From Cyclobacteriaceae bacterium (GTDB lineage: Bacteria; Bacteroidota; Bacteroidia; Cytophagales; Cyclobacteriaceae): a stretch of 46,369 nucleotides of DNA. The notes below the pieces were generated by a model. That model was not told the origin of the DNA. It ran no database searches and worked only from the letters and a program-made list of their open reading frames with translations. This document shows positions 24,902-32,944 of the stretch, piece by piece. The translations under genes and the position numbers were made by a program. Location: NCBI GenBank assembly GCA_024644875.1, contig JAHEGY010000026.1, forward strand, positions 1 to 46,369, read 5' to 3'. Each line of letters starts with the position of its first letter. The stretch's first letter is position 1.

Positions 24902-25786
24902 ATGAAAGATAAAATTAAGAAGATTACCAGAAGGGGTTTTATAGAAAAATCTGCAGTACTTGGTGCTGCGGGATTTTTAGTACCTTCCTTACATAAAAAT
25001 TCACGCGCTATGGCTACTCCAAGAATGACCTATGACGATATTTCTCTTGCTCAATGGGCCCTGGTCCAGGAAATCAGGGATGGCAAATGGAAGACCCTGG
25101 ATTTTGCAAAAGTGGCAAGAGAGGATTTTGATTTAAATGGAATCGAATTTGTTAACACCTTGTTCGAAGTGCCTACCGTAAATTACCTGAATCAGTTGAA
25201 GAGTAATGCTGATGAACATGGTGTCAAAATGGTGCTCATAATGGTTGATGCTGAAGGAGATGGTTGTGAACCAACGAAAGAGCTTCGGAAACAATTTGTA
25301 ATAAATCACAAAAAATGGATCGATGTAGCTCATTATCTTGGATGTCATGCCATTCGCACTAATTGTAGGGGCCCGGAGGATGTTGATCCGGATGAGGCTC
25401 TCAAATGGGCTTCTGAGTCCTATAATATGTTGCTTGAATATGCAATACAGGCTAAAATCAGTGTTGTTATTGAAAACCATGGAGGTGTATCCAATGATGC
25501 GGACTGGATGGTTAAGCTATACGATACGGTCGATAACCTGTACTTTGGATCTTATCCTGACTGGAGAAGCCCAAGTGACACATTCAATAATTATGAGTAC
25601 CTGGAAAAAATGCTTCCATGGGCGGATGGCATGTCATACAGAAATCAGCCCAGTGAGGAATTAACAGCTAAGATGATCAAACTCTGCAGAGACTCTGGTT
25701 ATAAGGGCTGGTACGGCATCGAATCCAGTGGCCGGGAAGCCATAGTCCAGGGACGGGAGCTTTTGAAAAAATACCTTGGCATATAA
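24902..25786 (+). CDS. Tat-exported sugar phosphate isomerase/epimerase-like TIM-barrel protein, copy 2
   Basis: The ATG at 24902 is preferred to a TTG directly before it, giving 294 aa. The Tat-like motif TRRGFIEK is followed by AVLGAAGFLVPS. TIM-barrel strands carry the expected metal ligands: FDLNGIEFVNTLF, VKMVLIMVDAEGD, CHAIRTNC, KISVVIENHGGVSND (Glu and His) and GYKGWYGIESSG (Glu). It differs clearly from copy 1, so the two oxidoreductase-TIM pairs are parallel modules rather than a fresh duplication. An isomerase, epimerase or lyase reaction on a keto-sugar is inferred. A 26-bp perfect palindrome follows the stop. Confidence 0.87.
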   Translation: MKDKIKKITRRGFIEKSAVLGAAGFLVPSLHKNSRAMATPRMTYDDISLAQWALVQEIRDGKWKTLDFAKVAREDFDLNGIEFVNTLFEVPTVNYLNQLKSNADEHGVKMVLIMVDAEGDGCEPTKELRKQFVINHKKWIDVAHYLGCHAIRTNCRGPEDVDPDEALKWASESYNMLLEYAIQAKISVVIENHGGVSNDADWMVKLYDTVDNLYFGSYPDWRSPSDTFNNYEYLEKMLPWADGMSYRNQPSEELTAKMIKLCRDSGYKGWYGIESSGREAIVQGRELLKKYLGI

Positions 25787-25793
25787 TCAATTG

Positions 25794-25819
25794 TTTCTCC
25801 CCTGTTAACAGGGGAGAAA
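25794..25819. repeat. Perfect 26-bp palindrome
   Basis: The left half TTTCTCCCCTGTT and right half AACAGGGGAGAAA are exact reverse complements, equal to an 11-bp stem with a TTAA loop. It begins 7 bases after the isomerase stop. No T tract follows on either strand, so it is not a standard terminator; it may protect the 3' end of the message. Confidence 0.7.
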
Positions 25820-25909
25820 TTGCCTATTCCGGGATATCAACCTAAGGTATTATTCCTGAGTAAGAGCATAACATATTATTCCGGAACTATCGGAACTTTG
25901 TGTTTCATT

Positions 25910-28324
25910 CTATTCCTTTAGCAATTGGTCAGTGGCCATGACGAGAAACATGAAATTAGTTCCACCGCCACCCAGCACATACTCTGTCTGTTGCCATAAA
26001 AAGCTCCAGTTATCTTTCAGTTCAGGATAATCGGGGCGGATCAAGGCGGTACCTGATGCTACTCCTCCCGGAATATAAGACAGGTCTTCCCTGTTCACGC
26101 CATAAGCCTGCAAAAGAGATTTCTCACCTACCCCGGAGGCAAAAGAGGCGGTATTCATTCCAGGATGACAACCCAGCACAAACTGCATGGCATTAAAAAT
26201 CAATTCCGGATTAAATACACCCGGGAATCCCTTGACCAGGAAATACTGTCTTACACCAATGTTCTGAATGATCCAGCCAGCTCCCCAAATTCTTGGTTCA
26301 TATGGAATCCCAAAAGGATTTTCCTTCATTCTCTCATTAAGTTTTTTTGACAGATCCTGAACAGCTTTGTCCATATCTTTTCGAAAATCAGTATCTTTTA
26401 TATGTTGATAGACCCTGCCAACTGCCCAGGCACATCCGTCGATATGGTCCAGTATATATTCTTTCTGTCCCACAATGGCATCAATATATTTTTTATTTGA
26501 AGTAGCCAGATAGAGTTCAGCCGCAGCGGATACAAAATCCGGAACCATTTCCTTTTTATTTGTTATTTCAAATAATGTTTCAGCAGCACTCAGGGACTCC
26601 TCCGCCAAACCTGGCTGATAATCTTTTAATACTCTTGAAGCTGCCGCCAGACTAGCGATTCCGATCATTTCATGTCTGGGATGATCTTCGGTAAACACCC
26701 AGCGATCATCAAACAAGCCAGACGTATATACTGTTTTACCATCTTCTGGTAATTCAGGATCATAAACAAGATCATCAGTCATGCCTCCCCCATCTCCTTT
26801 TAAACCATATTGTTTTCCTGTTCTACAGATTATCCCATCATATAACCTACCCAATCCACGATACCCGCCAAGAACTGTTAATACTCCATGTTCTACCTGC
26901 TGAAGAAAATCCGAGATCCCGTCAGACCTGTGAACAGTAACCAGTTTTTTCTCCTGATCAACTTCTGTTACATCAAGATCGTGGCCAAATAATTCATACA
27001 TTTGTGCCAGGCGCAGCGTAGTATTTGCCTGTGATTCTATCCTGAGATCATAATCGCCAGCATCATGCCACCCTCCCTTATCGAGGTGGGGCACATGGTC
27101 AGGATGTTCAAAATCTACAAATGTTTCCGGGCCCTGAAAATAACCATCGAAGTGGGTATGGTTTGTTGGTGCCATCAAAGCATCATCAAGATGACACCAG
27201 TCATGCCATATCCGTGATCCTTGCTCCACCCTCACGTGACACATCTGCACTGGCAGAAAATATTCAAGTGTAGGTTGCCACACATACCGCTCATAGATAT
27301 CTTCTCCAATTTTAAAGTAGTTAGATTCAGAGCCATCGTATTTTACTTGGTAGATACCAGGTTCAGACACAGAACTAAAATCGCAAATGGCATAGTTATA
27401 CCTGAGGTATTTTCCCCAAAGTTCTGCTTTCTCTGACAGGACAGTGGATTTTGAACCGTCAGGAGATATACGGATTATTTCAACATTATCTGTTTCAGAA
27501 ATTGTTTTATCAAGTTCAATTACTGCCTTCTTTGGTTCATTAGGCATATACCCGACCTGGCTAAGGTGTATTACCGGTTTATATATATGGTTTTCTTCAG
27601 GTACTGCATCGATTTCCCATTGGACAGCACCCTGGGTAACTCCAGCGGGCACTTCGCTTCTGACTATAAACCACCTCGCTTTACCGAAAATTCTTCCGTC
27701 GGTCAATTGAAGGTTTCCATTTAAGGCCTTGATTGTCATCCTTTGTAAATCTGTTTCAGGGGCAATTGACAAGATTTTCCCTTCCGCATAGGGTTTAATA
27801 TCCCCATTTTCCAAAGGGCCATAGGAATCGGTCGGGAAAATGCCCATTTTACCATCCAGATCCCAGGTCTTTCCAAACAGAATGGCAGGAAACAGCTCAA
27901 TCTTAAACCATGCTCTCCCAACCCATTCTTCAGGAAGGGGATTATCAAGATCAAGGGAAATTTTTATTTTACTTCCTATAGCCTGTACCGAAACACTATA
28001 ATCAAATGGTATATCTTCATAGCTTACTTTTCTACTGATAGTATTGGATTCTTTGTCCACTATCTTCTCTCCATTTGTGGAGTATCCTCTTAGTTGCAGA
28101 TCACCATTGGCTGCAACCCGAACATCATTTTGAATGATGGTTACACCCCCTTGCCGACCTACAGGATAATAATCATCAAAAACCATGACAGAGAGTCCCG
28201 GCATATCAAAATATTCCAGTTCATTTATGATCAGAGAATTCTGGCTGTAGAGATTTTGATTACCTATCAGCCCGAAAATAAAAGCAATGTAAAACAATTT
28301 GGCCATGTTTCGAGAAGGTTTCAT
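25910..28324 (-). CDS. Secreted glycoside hydrolase family 9 enzyme with extra N-terminal domain
   Basis: An 804-aa exported protein. After a signal peptide (residues 1-28) comes a beta-rich region of ~220 aa with no family I recognise, then an Ig-like CelD_N module (about 250-340, starting VIHLSQVGYMPNEPKKAVIE) and the GH9 (alpha/alpha)6 catalytic domain. GGWHDAGDYD carries the GH9 base Asp pair (Asp421 and Asp424). FVLGCHPGMNTASF is the usual C-terminal His/Gly region, and Glu781 in WQQTEYVLGGG is the best candidate for the acid. GH9 contains endoglucanases but also exo-beta-glucosaminidases; nearby deacetylases and NagB make the second worth testing (inference). Convergent with the isomerase. 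ATG at 28306 is an alternative start. Confidence 0.9.
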   Translation of the reverse strand: MKPSRNMAKLFYIAFIFGLIGNQNLYSQNSLIINELEYFDMPGLSVMVFDDYYPVGRQGGVTIIQNDVRVAANGDLQLRGYSTNGEKIVDKESNTISRKVSYEDIPFDYSVSVQAIGSKIKISLDLDNPLPEEWVGRAWFKIELFPAILFGKTWDLDGKMGIFPTDSYGPLENGDIKPYAEGKILSIAPETDLQRMTIKALNGNLQLTDGRIFGKARWFIVRSEVPAGVTQGAVQWEIDAVPEENHIYKPVIHLSQVGYMPNEPKKAVIELDKTISETDNVEIIRISPDGSKSTVLSEKAELWGKYLRYNYAICDFSSVSEPGIYQVKYDGSESNYFKIGEDIYERYVWQPTLEYFLPVQMCHVRVEQGSRIWHDWCHLDDALMAPTNHTHFDGYFQGPETFVDFEHPDHVPHLDKGGWHDAGDYDLRIESQANTTLRLAQMYELFGHDLDVTEVDQEKKLVTVHRSDGISDFLQQVEHGVLTVLGGYRGLGRLYDGIICRTGKQYGLKGDGGGMTDDLVYDPELPEDGKTVYTSGLFDDRWVFTEDHPRHEMIGIASLAAASRVLKDYQPGLAEESLSAAETLFEITNKKEMVPDFVSAAAELYLATSNKKYIDAIVGQKEYILDHIDGCAWAVGRVYQHIKDTDFRKDMDKAVQDLSKKLNERMKENPFGIPYEPRIWGAGWIIQNIGVRQYFLVKGFPGVFNPELIFNAMQFVLGCHPGMNTASFASGVGEKSLLQAYGVNREDLSYIPGGVASGTALIRPDYPELKDNWSFLWQQTEYVLGGGGTNFMFLVMATDQLLKE

Positions 28325-28409
28325 ATTGAAAAAATATTAATGTGATTATTAAAAATACCAATGTAGTCAATTTACTTCTATTCAGGATTTAAAGCAAAGC
28401 AAATACCTT

Positions 28410-28417
28410 CAAAGTTA
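28410..28417 (-). promoter_or_regulatory. Possible -7 promoter element for the GH9 gene
   Basis: TAACTTTG on the minus strand matches TAnnTTTG, about 85 bases before the GH9 start. No clear -33 TTTG at the right distance. Confidence 0.3.
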
Positions 28418-28587
28418 AACCGGAATTAATAAAATTTCAGTAAACAGATTTTTGGTCAGAATGGCTTGATATTTGTTTCTATGTAACCATATATCATATT
28501 TTGGGGTATATTTAATGTATACTTTAATATCCGTTATAAATAATATGAATAAATTCGTATAATCCTTTTATAATAAACATATCTAAG

Positions 28588-29259
28588 ATGAAAATTAGAG
28601 TTCAGTTGTTGTTGCTGTTTAGCTTTATTGTTATTCCATTATTGGTTGCAGGCCAGACACGAATAATTTCCGGTAGGGTAACATCCTTTAAACAATATCC
28701 GGTTAAAGGCATTACCATAAAAGCCAAGAAAGCCAAAACCGAGACTAAAACAAATAATCTGGGTGAGTTTGAAATTGAAGTAAAGAAAAAGGATGTAATT
28801 AAGATAAAAGAACCCGTTTTCACGGATTATACCCAGAAAATTACGGAAGATACAAAGTCCCTGGATATTAACCTGATTTTTATCAATGACAAAAGAAACA
28901 TCGAAATCGCAGCGGATGCAGGATATATTTCCAGGGAAAATCTGGACTATGGTGTTGAGCATTTATTTGAGGCAAATAACATGTATGCAAATTTTATCAA
29001 TGTTTTTGATGCGATTAAATATGCATTGCCCGAGACTACATTAATTGTTGAGAATGGAAATCGTGCGGTCCAATTCAGGGGGGCCAAAAGCATTCATGGA
29101 AGCAATGCCGCACTCATGGTCGTAGATGGCGTTATAGTTGAAGATGTAACCTTTATCAATCCTCCTCAAGTAAGGAGCATTTCCAAACTCCCCCCTTCCC
29201 AGGCATCTCTTTATGGTGCCAGGGCGGCTAACGGTGTTATAATTATTGAAACCTGGTAA
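28588..29259 (+). CDS. TonB-receptor-like plug-only protein (CarboxypepD_reg-like + Plug)
   Basis: A 223-aa exported protein: signal peptide 1-22 (PLLVAGQ), then a carboxypeptidase-regulatory-like domain (TRIISGRVTSFKQYPVKG ... LGEFEIEVKK) at about 24-95. A TonB-receptor plug-like domain follows at about 130-223 (AVQFRGAKSIHGSNAALMVVDG-type segment ending ASLYGARAANGVIIIETW). These are the first two domains of SusC/RagA proteins. The frame stops exactly where the barrel would begin, and no barrel sequence follows in any frame in the next 200 bases. It is either a deliberate stand-alone plug, which exists in Bacteroidota, or a remnant of a receptor. Monocistronic. Confidence 0.85.
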   Translation: MKIRVQLLLLFSFIVIPLLVAGQTRIISGRVTSFKQYPVKGITIKAKKAKTETKTNNLGEFEIEVKKKDVIKIKEPVFTDYTQKITEDTKSLDINLIFINDKRNIEIAADAGYISRENLDYGVEHLFEANNMYANFINVFDAIKYALPETTLIVENGNRAVQFRGAKSIHGSNAALMVVDGVIVEDVTFINPPQVRSISKLPPSQASLYGARAANGVIIIETW

Positions 29260-29439
29260 TCGATACCATCGGCAGATTTGATTTGTAGATAAAAAACCAG
29301 GCTCTAAAAAGTTGGTTCAATACCTAAAGATATAATTATATTACAAAACGGACTTTTTACAAGCATTGATGTAAAAATTCTGGTAATAGAGCATTCATCA
29401 TCACGTTCCTAGTAACCTGAAATTAGGTATAAATCCATG

Positions 29440-29469
29440 AAAAAAGCCCCGTAAACTAAATTACGAGGC
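29440..29469 (-). terminator. Rho-independent terminator after tRNA-Thr
   Basis: On the minus strand GCCTCGTAA, a 6-nt loop and TTACGGGGC form a 9-bp stem (one T-G pair) followed by six T. It lies 10 bases after the tRNA 3' end. Confidence 0.85.
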
Positions 29470-29478
29470 ATTTTTCTG

Positions 29479-29552
29479 AGCCCCCGGTCGGATTCGAACC
29501 AACGACCTGATGATTACAAATCAACTGCTCTGACCAACTGAGCTACGGAGGC
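29479..29552 (-). tRNA. tRNA-Thr (anticodon TGT)
   Basis: Cloverleaf on the minus strand: acceptor GCCTCCG/CGGGGGC (one T-G pair), D arm GCTC/GAGC, anticodon loop TTTGTAA, T arm GTTGG/CCGAC with loop TTCGAAT, discriminator T. The CCA end is not encoded. The anticodon stem GTTGA/TCATC has a T-T mismatch at the second pair (28-42). It stands 90 bases after the DUF349 gene with its own promoter and terminator. Confidence 0.95.
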
Positions 29553-29593
29553 TTATCCATGATGTTTATTCCACAATTGGTCTAAAACGTCCG

Positions 29594-29624
29594 CAAAAGT
29601 AATCTCTTTATAGGTCTTTTGAAA
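29594..29624 (-). promoter_or_regulatory. Promoter of tRNA-Thr
   Basis: On the minus strand TTTC (29621-29624), 19 bases, then TACTTTTG (29594-29601). The -7 box fits TAnnTTTG exactly and the -33 box misses by one base. The expected start is about 35 bases before the tRNA. Confidence 0.55.
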
Positions 29625-29641
29625 ACAGAGGAGTGATTTTT

Positions 29642-32095
29642 TTAAATTTTATTCAACACCTTCAATTCTTCACGCAATTCTTCAAGTTGTGCTGTTGCCT
29701 GTGCTATCTTTTCGTTGAACTCTTCCCTCACCTTATCAGCTGTTTTAGACTTGGCAAAAAACTCTATATTGTTTTTCCAAAGTGCTATATCATTTTCTAA
29801 TTTACTGATCAGGCGTTTGACTTCGACCTCTTTACGATGTATCCTTTTGTCAGCATTAGGACTTGCCTTTAGTTTATCAACTTCCGCAGCAAAGCGCAGT
29901 TCGCTCTTTTCAGTATCAGATAAATCAAAACTATTTAAGAATAATTCAGTCGCGTGATTATATTTCTTATGGATCCTTTTAATAGTATTTCTTGGAACGA
30001 AGCCGATTTCGTTAAACTTCAACTGAAGTTCTTTGAACCGGTCTATATTCTTGTCCTTCTGCTCCACCATTTTTTCTATCTCTGTACAGATCTCTTCCTT
30101 CTTCTTAAGATTGACTTTATATTCACTCTCGACCTCTTTGGAATGCTCCCGTCGTTTATTAAAGAACGTATCGCATGCTTTTTTGAACTTTTTATAGACT
30201 TCATTCCTGTTTTTCTCAGGTACCGGGCCAATATCTTTCCATTCTCTTTGAAGTTCCTTCAACTGTTCGGCTGTTTTCTCCCAATCATTACTATCCTTTA
30301 GTTCCTCCGCACGCTTTACAAGGTCTTCTTTTTTCAATAAGTTATCGTCCCGTTGACCCTCGAGTTTTTTAAAGAACTTATTCTTATTATTAAAAAAAGA
30401 TTTAAAACTTGACCAGAAATGCTTATTTATTTCCTTTGAATGTTCCCTGGGGAGTCCACCAATCGATTCCCATTTTTTCTGCAAATCCAGAATTTCCTTC
30501 GTTTTATCATTCCATTCGGAAATCTTATCCGAATCAAATTCATTGAATTTGGCTACATCTTCAACTAATTGCTTTTTCGATTCAAGATTTTCATGTAATT
30601 CTTTCTTCAGGCTACTTACATAATCTTTCCTCCGGTTATATACCGCATCTGAGGCAGATTTGAACCTTTGCCAAACCACTTCCTGCATTTCTTTTGGAAC
30701 AGGTCCTATATGTTTGAACTCCTCATGAAGCTCATTTAATTCCTTTACCGCATCCCTGATAACTTCATACTCTAAAAGTTGCTCAGCTTTTTCGCAAAGT
30801 TCAATTTTTGATTCAAGGTTCTTTTTTCTATCCAGCTCCTTTAGTTCAAAGTAGATACTCCGATTGTCATAAAAGCGGTCTATGAGGATATTATAAGTGG
30901 CCCACATCGATTTTGCATAGGCTGAAGGAACAGGTCCAATGGAACGCCATTCTTTAGTAATATTTTTTAATGCACTGATACTGGCATTTGTTTCTTCCCC
31001 ATCAACAATTGCTCTGAGTTTTTCAAGTATCTCCTGCTTTCGGGCCAGATTATCCTCTTTATTCCTTTCAAGTTCCGAATAATATGCATTGCGTCTTCCT
31101 TTGTATTTATCATTTAGATTTGCATACCGGGAATCAAGGGCATCTCCAACATATTTAAAATCTAATTCCACCCCACCATCATCCAGGAATTTCTGTAAAG
31201 CTTCCTTTTTCTCGGATTCTACAATTTGTTGATAAAATGGCTTAAGTTCTTTAATTTTTTTCTCGGCCTGTTTAATATCATCTATTTTGAGCAGTGTCTC
31301 AAATTCGTTTATTAATTCATCCTTTTTTAAAACACTGTAATCTTTATCCTCTTCAACCTCCTCTTCCTGTTGATGTTCTTCTTCGGCAACTTCATCCCTA
31401 GTCTCTTCTTTATCTTCAGTATCAGAAGATTTTGTAGATTCAATTGTTTCCCCTGCGTCCTTTTCCTCCGATTCTTTTGAATCTTTTGAATCTTTTGAAT
31501 CCACAGCCTTATCATGAGCAGATTGATCATCTTTTGTCTCAATCTGTTCCTTATTCACCTCATCAGATGAATCGGTTGCAGCTGTAATCGATTCTTTTTC
31601 TTCATCAGGAGGGTCTGCGGTGACGACTAAAGCCTCTTTATCCGCTATTTTAGATTCACTCTCTTCAGGCAGTAGTTGTGTTGTTGCTGTTTCTTTCTTC
31701 GCAGGCTCGGATTCTTTCTCATTAGTTTCTGGTTGTGGTGTAGTGGGTTCAGGCTTAGGCTGAGCGGGATCTTTGTTATCTTCTCCAACATCAGCTTGAG
31801 GATCTAAAGGCTGATCTTCTTTTTCGGGCTCTTTGTCATTGTCAGGAATCTTTGCGGCAGGAGGATTCCCTGATTCATCATTTATGTTGGATTCATGAGG
31901 TTCATTTTTTTCAGATGAACCACTTTCTTCAATTGAAGAACCATTGATTGAGTTATTTGGATTTTGATTTCCGGTAACAGATTCTTGATCTGCAGTTAAA
32001 GAACTTTCCTTTTTTTCTCTCAGCTCAAATAAATTTTCATTATTCATATCCATACCCTCCTTAGGAAGTTCCCTTCCCTTTTCAGTATCGGTCAT
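29642..32095 (-). CDS. DUF349 repeat protein with long acidic N-terminal region
   Basis: An 817-aa cytosolic protein. The first ~260 residues are low complexity: rich in Glu, Asp, Ser, Lys and Pro, probably unstructured, with an internal DSK repeat. The rest is helical and contains five or six ~73-residue DUF349 repeats, each with a W/F-xx-IGPVP signature followed by a helix ending in FY/FNxR: IGPVPSAYAKSMW, IGPVPKEMQEVVW, IGGLPREHSKEIN, IGPVPEKNRNEVY and IGFVPRNTIKRIH. A final coiled coil (KVREEFNEKIAQATAQLEEL) ends the protein. The function of DUF349 is unknown to me, though the Lys/Glu helices suggest binding to RNA or a large complex. It is followed by tRNA-Thr. Confidence 0.88.
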   Translation of the reverse strand: MTDTEKGRELPKEGMDMNNENLFELREKKESSLTADQESVTGNQNPNNSINGSSIEESGSSEKNEPHESNINDESGNPPAAKIPDNDKEPEKEDQPLDPQADVGEDNKDPAQPKPEPTTPQPETNEKESEPAKKETATTQLLPEESESKIADKEALVVTADPPDEEKESITAATDSSDEVNKEQIETKDDQSAHDKAVDSKDSKDSKESEEKDAGETIESTKSSDTEDKEETRDEVAEEEHQQEEEVEEDKDYSVLKKDELINEFETLLKIDDIKQAEKKIKELKPFYQQIVESEKKEALQKFLDDGGVELDFKYVGDALDSRYANLNDKYKGRRNAYYSELERNKEDNLARKQEILEKLRAIVDGEETNASISALKNITKEWRSIGPVPSAYAKSMWATYNILIDRFYDNRSIYFELKELDRKKNLESKIELCEKAEQLLEYEVIRDAVKELNELHEEFKHIGPVPKEMQEVVWQRFKSASDAVYNRRKDYVSSLKKELHENLESKKQLVEDVAKFNEFDSDKISEWNDKTKEILDLQKKWESIGGLPREHSKEINKHFWSSFKSFFNNKNKFFKKLEGQRDDNLLKKEDLVKRAEELKDSNDWEKTAEQLKELQREWKDIGPVPEKNRNEVYKKFKKACDTFFNKRREHSKEVESEYKVNLKKKEEICTEIEKMVEQKDKNIDRFKELQLKFNEIGFVPRNTIKRIHKKYNHATELFLNSFDLSDTEKSELRFAAEVDKLKASPNADKRIHRKEVEVKRLISKLENDIALWKNNIEFFAKSKTADKVREEFNEKIAQATAQLEELREELKVLNKI
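31470..31502. repeat. 9-bp tandem repeat in the DUF349 gene
   Basis: About 3.7 units of GAATCTTTT on the plus strand, encoding DSKDSKDSK on the minus strand in the disordered region. Copy number can change in frame by slippage. Confidence 0.75.
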
Positions 32096-32149
32096 TTTAA
32101 ATTATAATATTGTGCGAAATTGGCAATTTTTAATAAATATGTCAAAAAC

Positions 32150-32728
32150 TCAATTCATCCTGGGATCAACAGGATAGTTGGCAAAAACCTTAAATTTTCC
32201 GCCCATACCTTTGAGGATTTCCTTCCAGAGCATTTTAGCATTTATATCAAAAACGCTTTTCTCGGAAGCATCCTTATAGATGATCCAGGATTTTTGTTTT
32301 AATTCCTCCTCGAGTTGCCCAGGTGCCCAGCCTGAATAACCAAGAAAGAATTTAAAGTTATCTTTATTAATCTGTCCACTATTTATTATGGCAATCAACT
32401 GTTCATAATTACCCCCCCAATAAATATTTTCTCCGATCTGTATACTGCCTTCCAATTGGTCTTTCGAACGATGAATAAAATGAAGTGTGTCCTGCTGTAC
32501 CGGCCCACCAATATATAGTGGCGCATTAAAATTATACGTGCCCTCTACAGCTTCATCAAATTTTAAGATTGAAGGTTTATTCAAAATAAATCCAATACTC
32601 CCTTCCTCATTATGTTCACACAGTAAAATAACTGTTCTTTCGAAATTTGGATCAGGCAAAAATGGTTCAGATACTAGAAAACAACCTTTTTTCGGGGTTA
32701 ATATCTGCTGATAATTGAAATAATCCAT
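32150..32728 (-). CDS. YqgE/AlgH family protein
   Basis: A 192-aa protein of the UPF0301/DUF179 family. The family blocks are clear: GCFLVSEPFLPDPNFERTVI, divided as LVSEPFL and NFERTVILLCEH, then GSIGFILNKPS, PLYIGGPVQQDTLHFIH and FFLGYSGWAPGQLEEEL. Family proteins are small, cytosolic and of uncertain role; AlgH was linked to alginate regulation in Pseudomonas. Upstream of the DUF349 gene on the same strand with a 54-base gap, and divergent from pdxH. An inverted repeat lies 27 bases before the start. Confidence 0.92.
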   Translation of the reverse strand: MDYFNYQQILTPKKGCFLVSEPFLPDPNFERTVILLCEHNEEGSIGFILNKPSILKFDEAVEGTYNFNAPLYIGGPVQQDTLHFIHRSKDQLEGSIQIGENIYWGGNYEQLIAIINSGQINKDNFKFFLGYSGWAPGQLEEELKQKSWIIYKDASEKSVFDINAKMLWKEILKGMGGKFKVFANYPVDPRMN

Positions 32729-32754
32729 AAATTACGCTAGTGTCCCGTTATTCA

Positions 32755-32777
32755 AATTACAATGCGTGATTGTAATT
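32755..32777. promoter_or_regulatory. Inverted repeat upstream of yqgE
   Basis: AATTACAAT (32755-32763), spacer GCGTG, ATTGTAATT (32769-32777): perfect 9-bp arms with a 5-base spacer, similar in geometry to sites for dimeric helix-turn-helix regulators. Confidence 0.5.
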
Positions 32778-32882
32778 AAATCTATTAACAAACATGTATA
32801 GTTATCCCTTACAAATCATATTATATTAATAGGGAATTCCAAATATTTAAAATTAAACTTATAATATTGTACCAATAAAGAC

Positions 32883-32916
32883 AACCTAAATCCATAAAAG
32901 GTTGGTTTTTGTTTTA
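32883..32916 (+). promoter_or_regulatory. Terminator-like hairpin in the pdxH leader
   Basis: CAACCT (32883-32888) pairs with AGGTTG (32900-32905), followed by GTTTTTGTTTT. It has the form of an intrinsic terminator but lies 30-60 bases before pdxH in a divergent region, so it may be an attenuator. A TAATATTG box close to TAnnTTTG lies just before it. Confidence 0.4.
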
Positions 32917-32944
32917 AAACAATTAAAAATAATGCTACCACCAA

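Noticed and set aside
16489-28324. Classical polysaccharide utilisation locus
   Set aside because: No SusC/SusD pair, hybrid two-component sensor or ECF sigma/anti-sigma pair is present.
29954-30301. Plus-strand frames within the DUF349 gene and other long antisense frames
   Set aside because: They mirror real genes on the other strand, show no family patterns and have no start signals.
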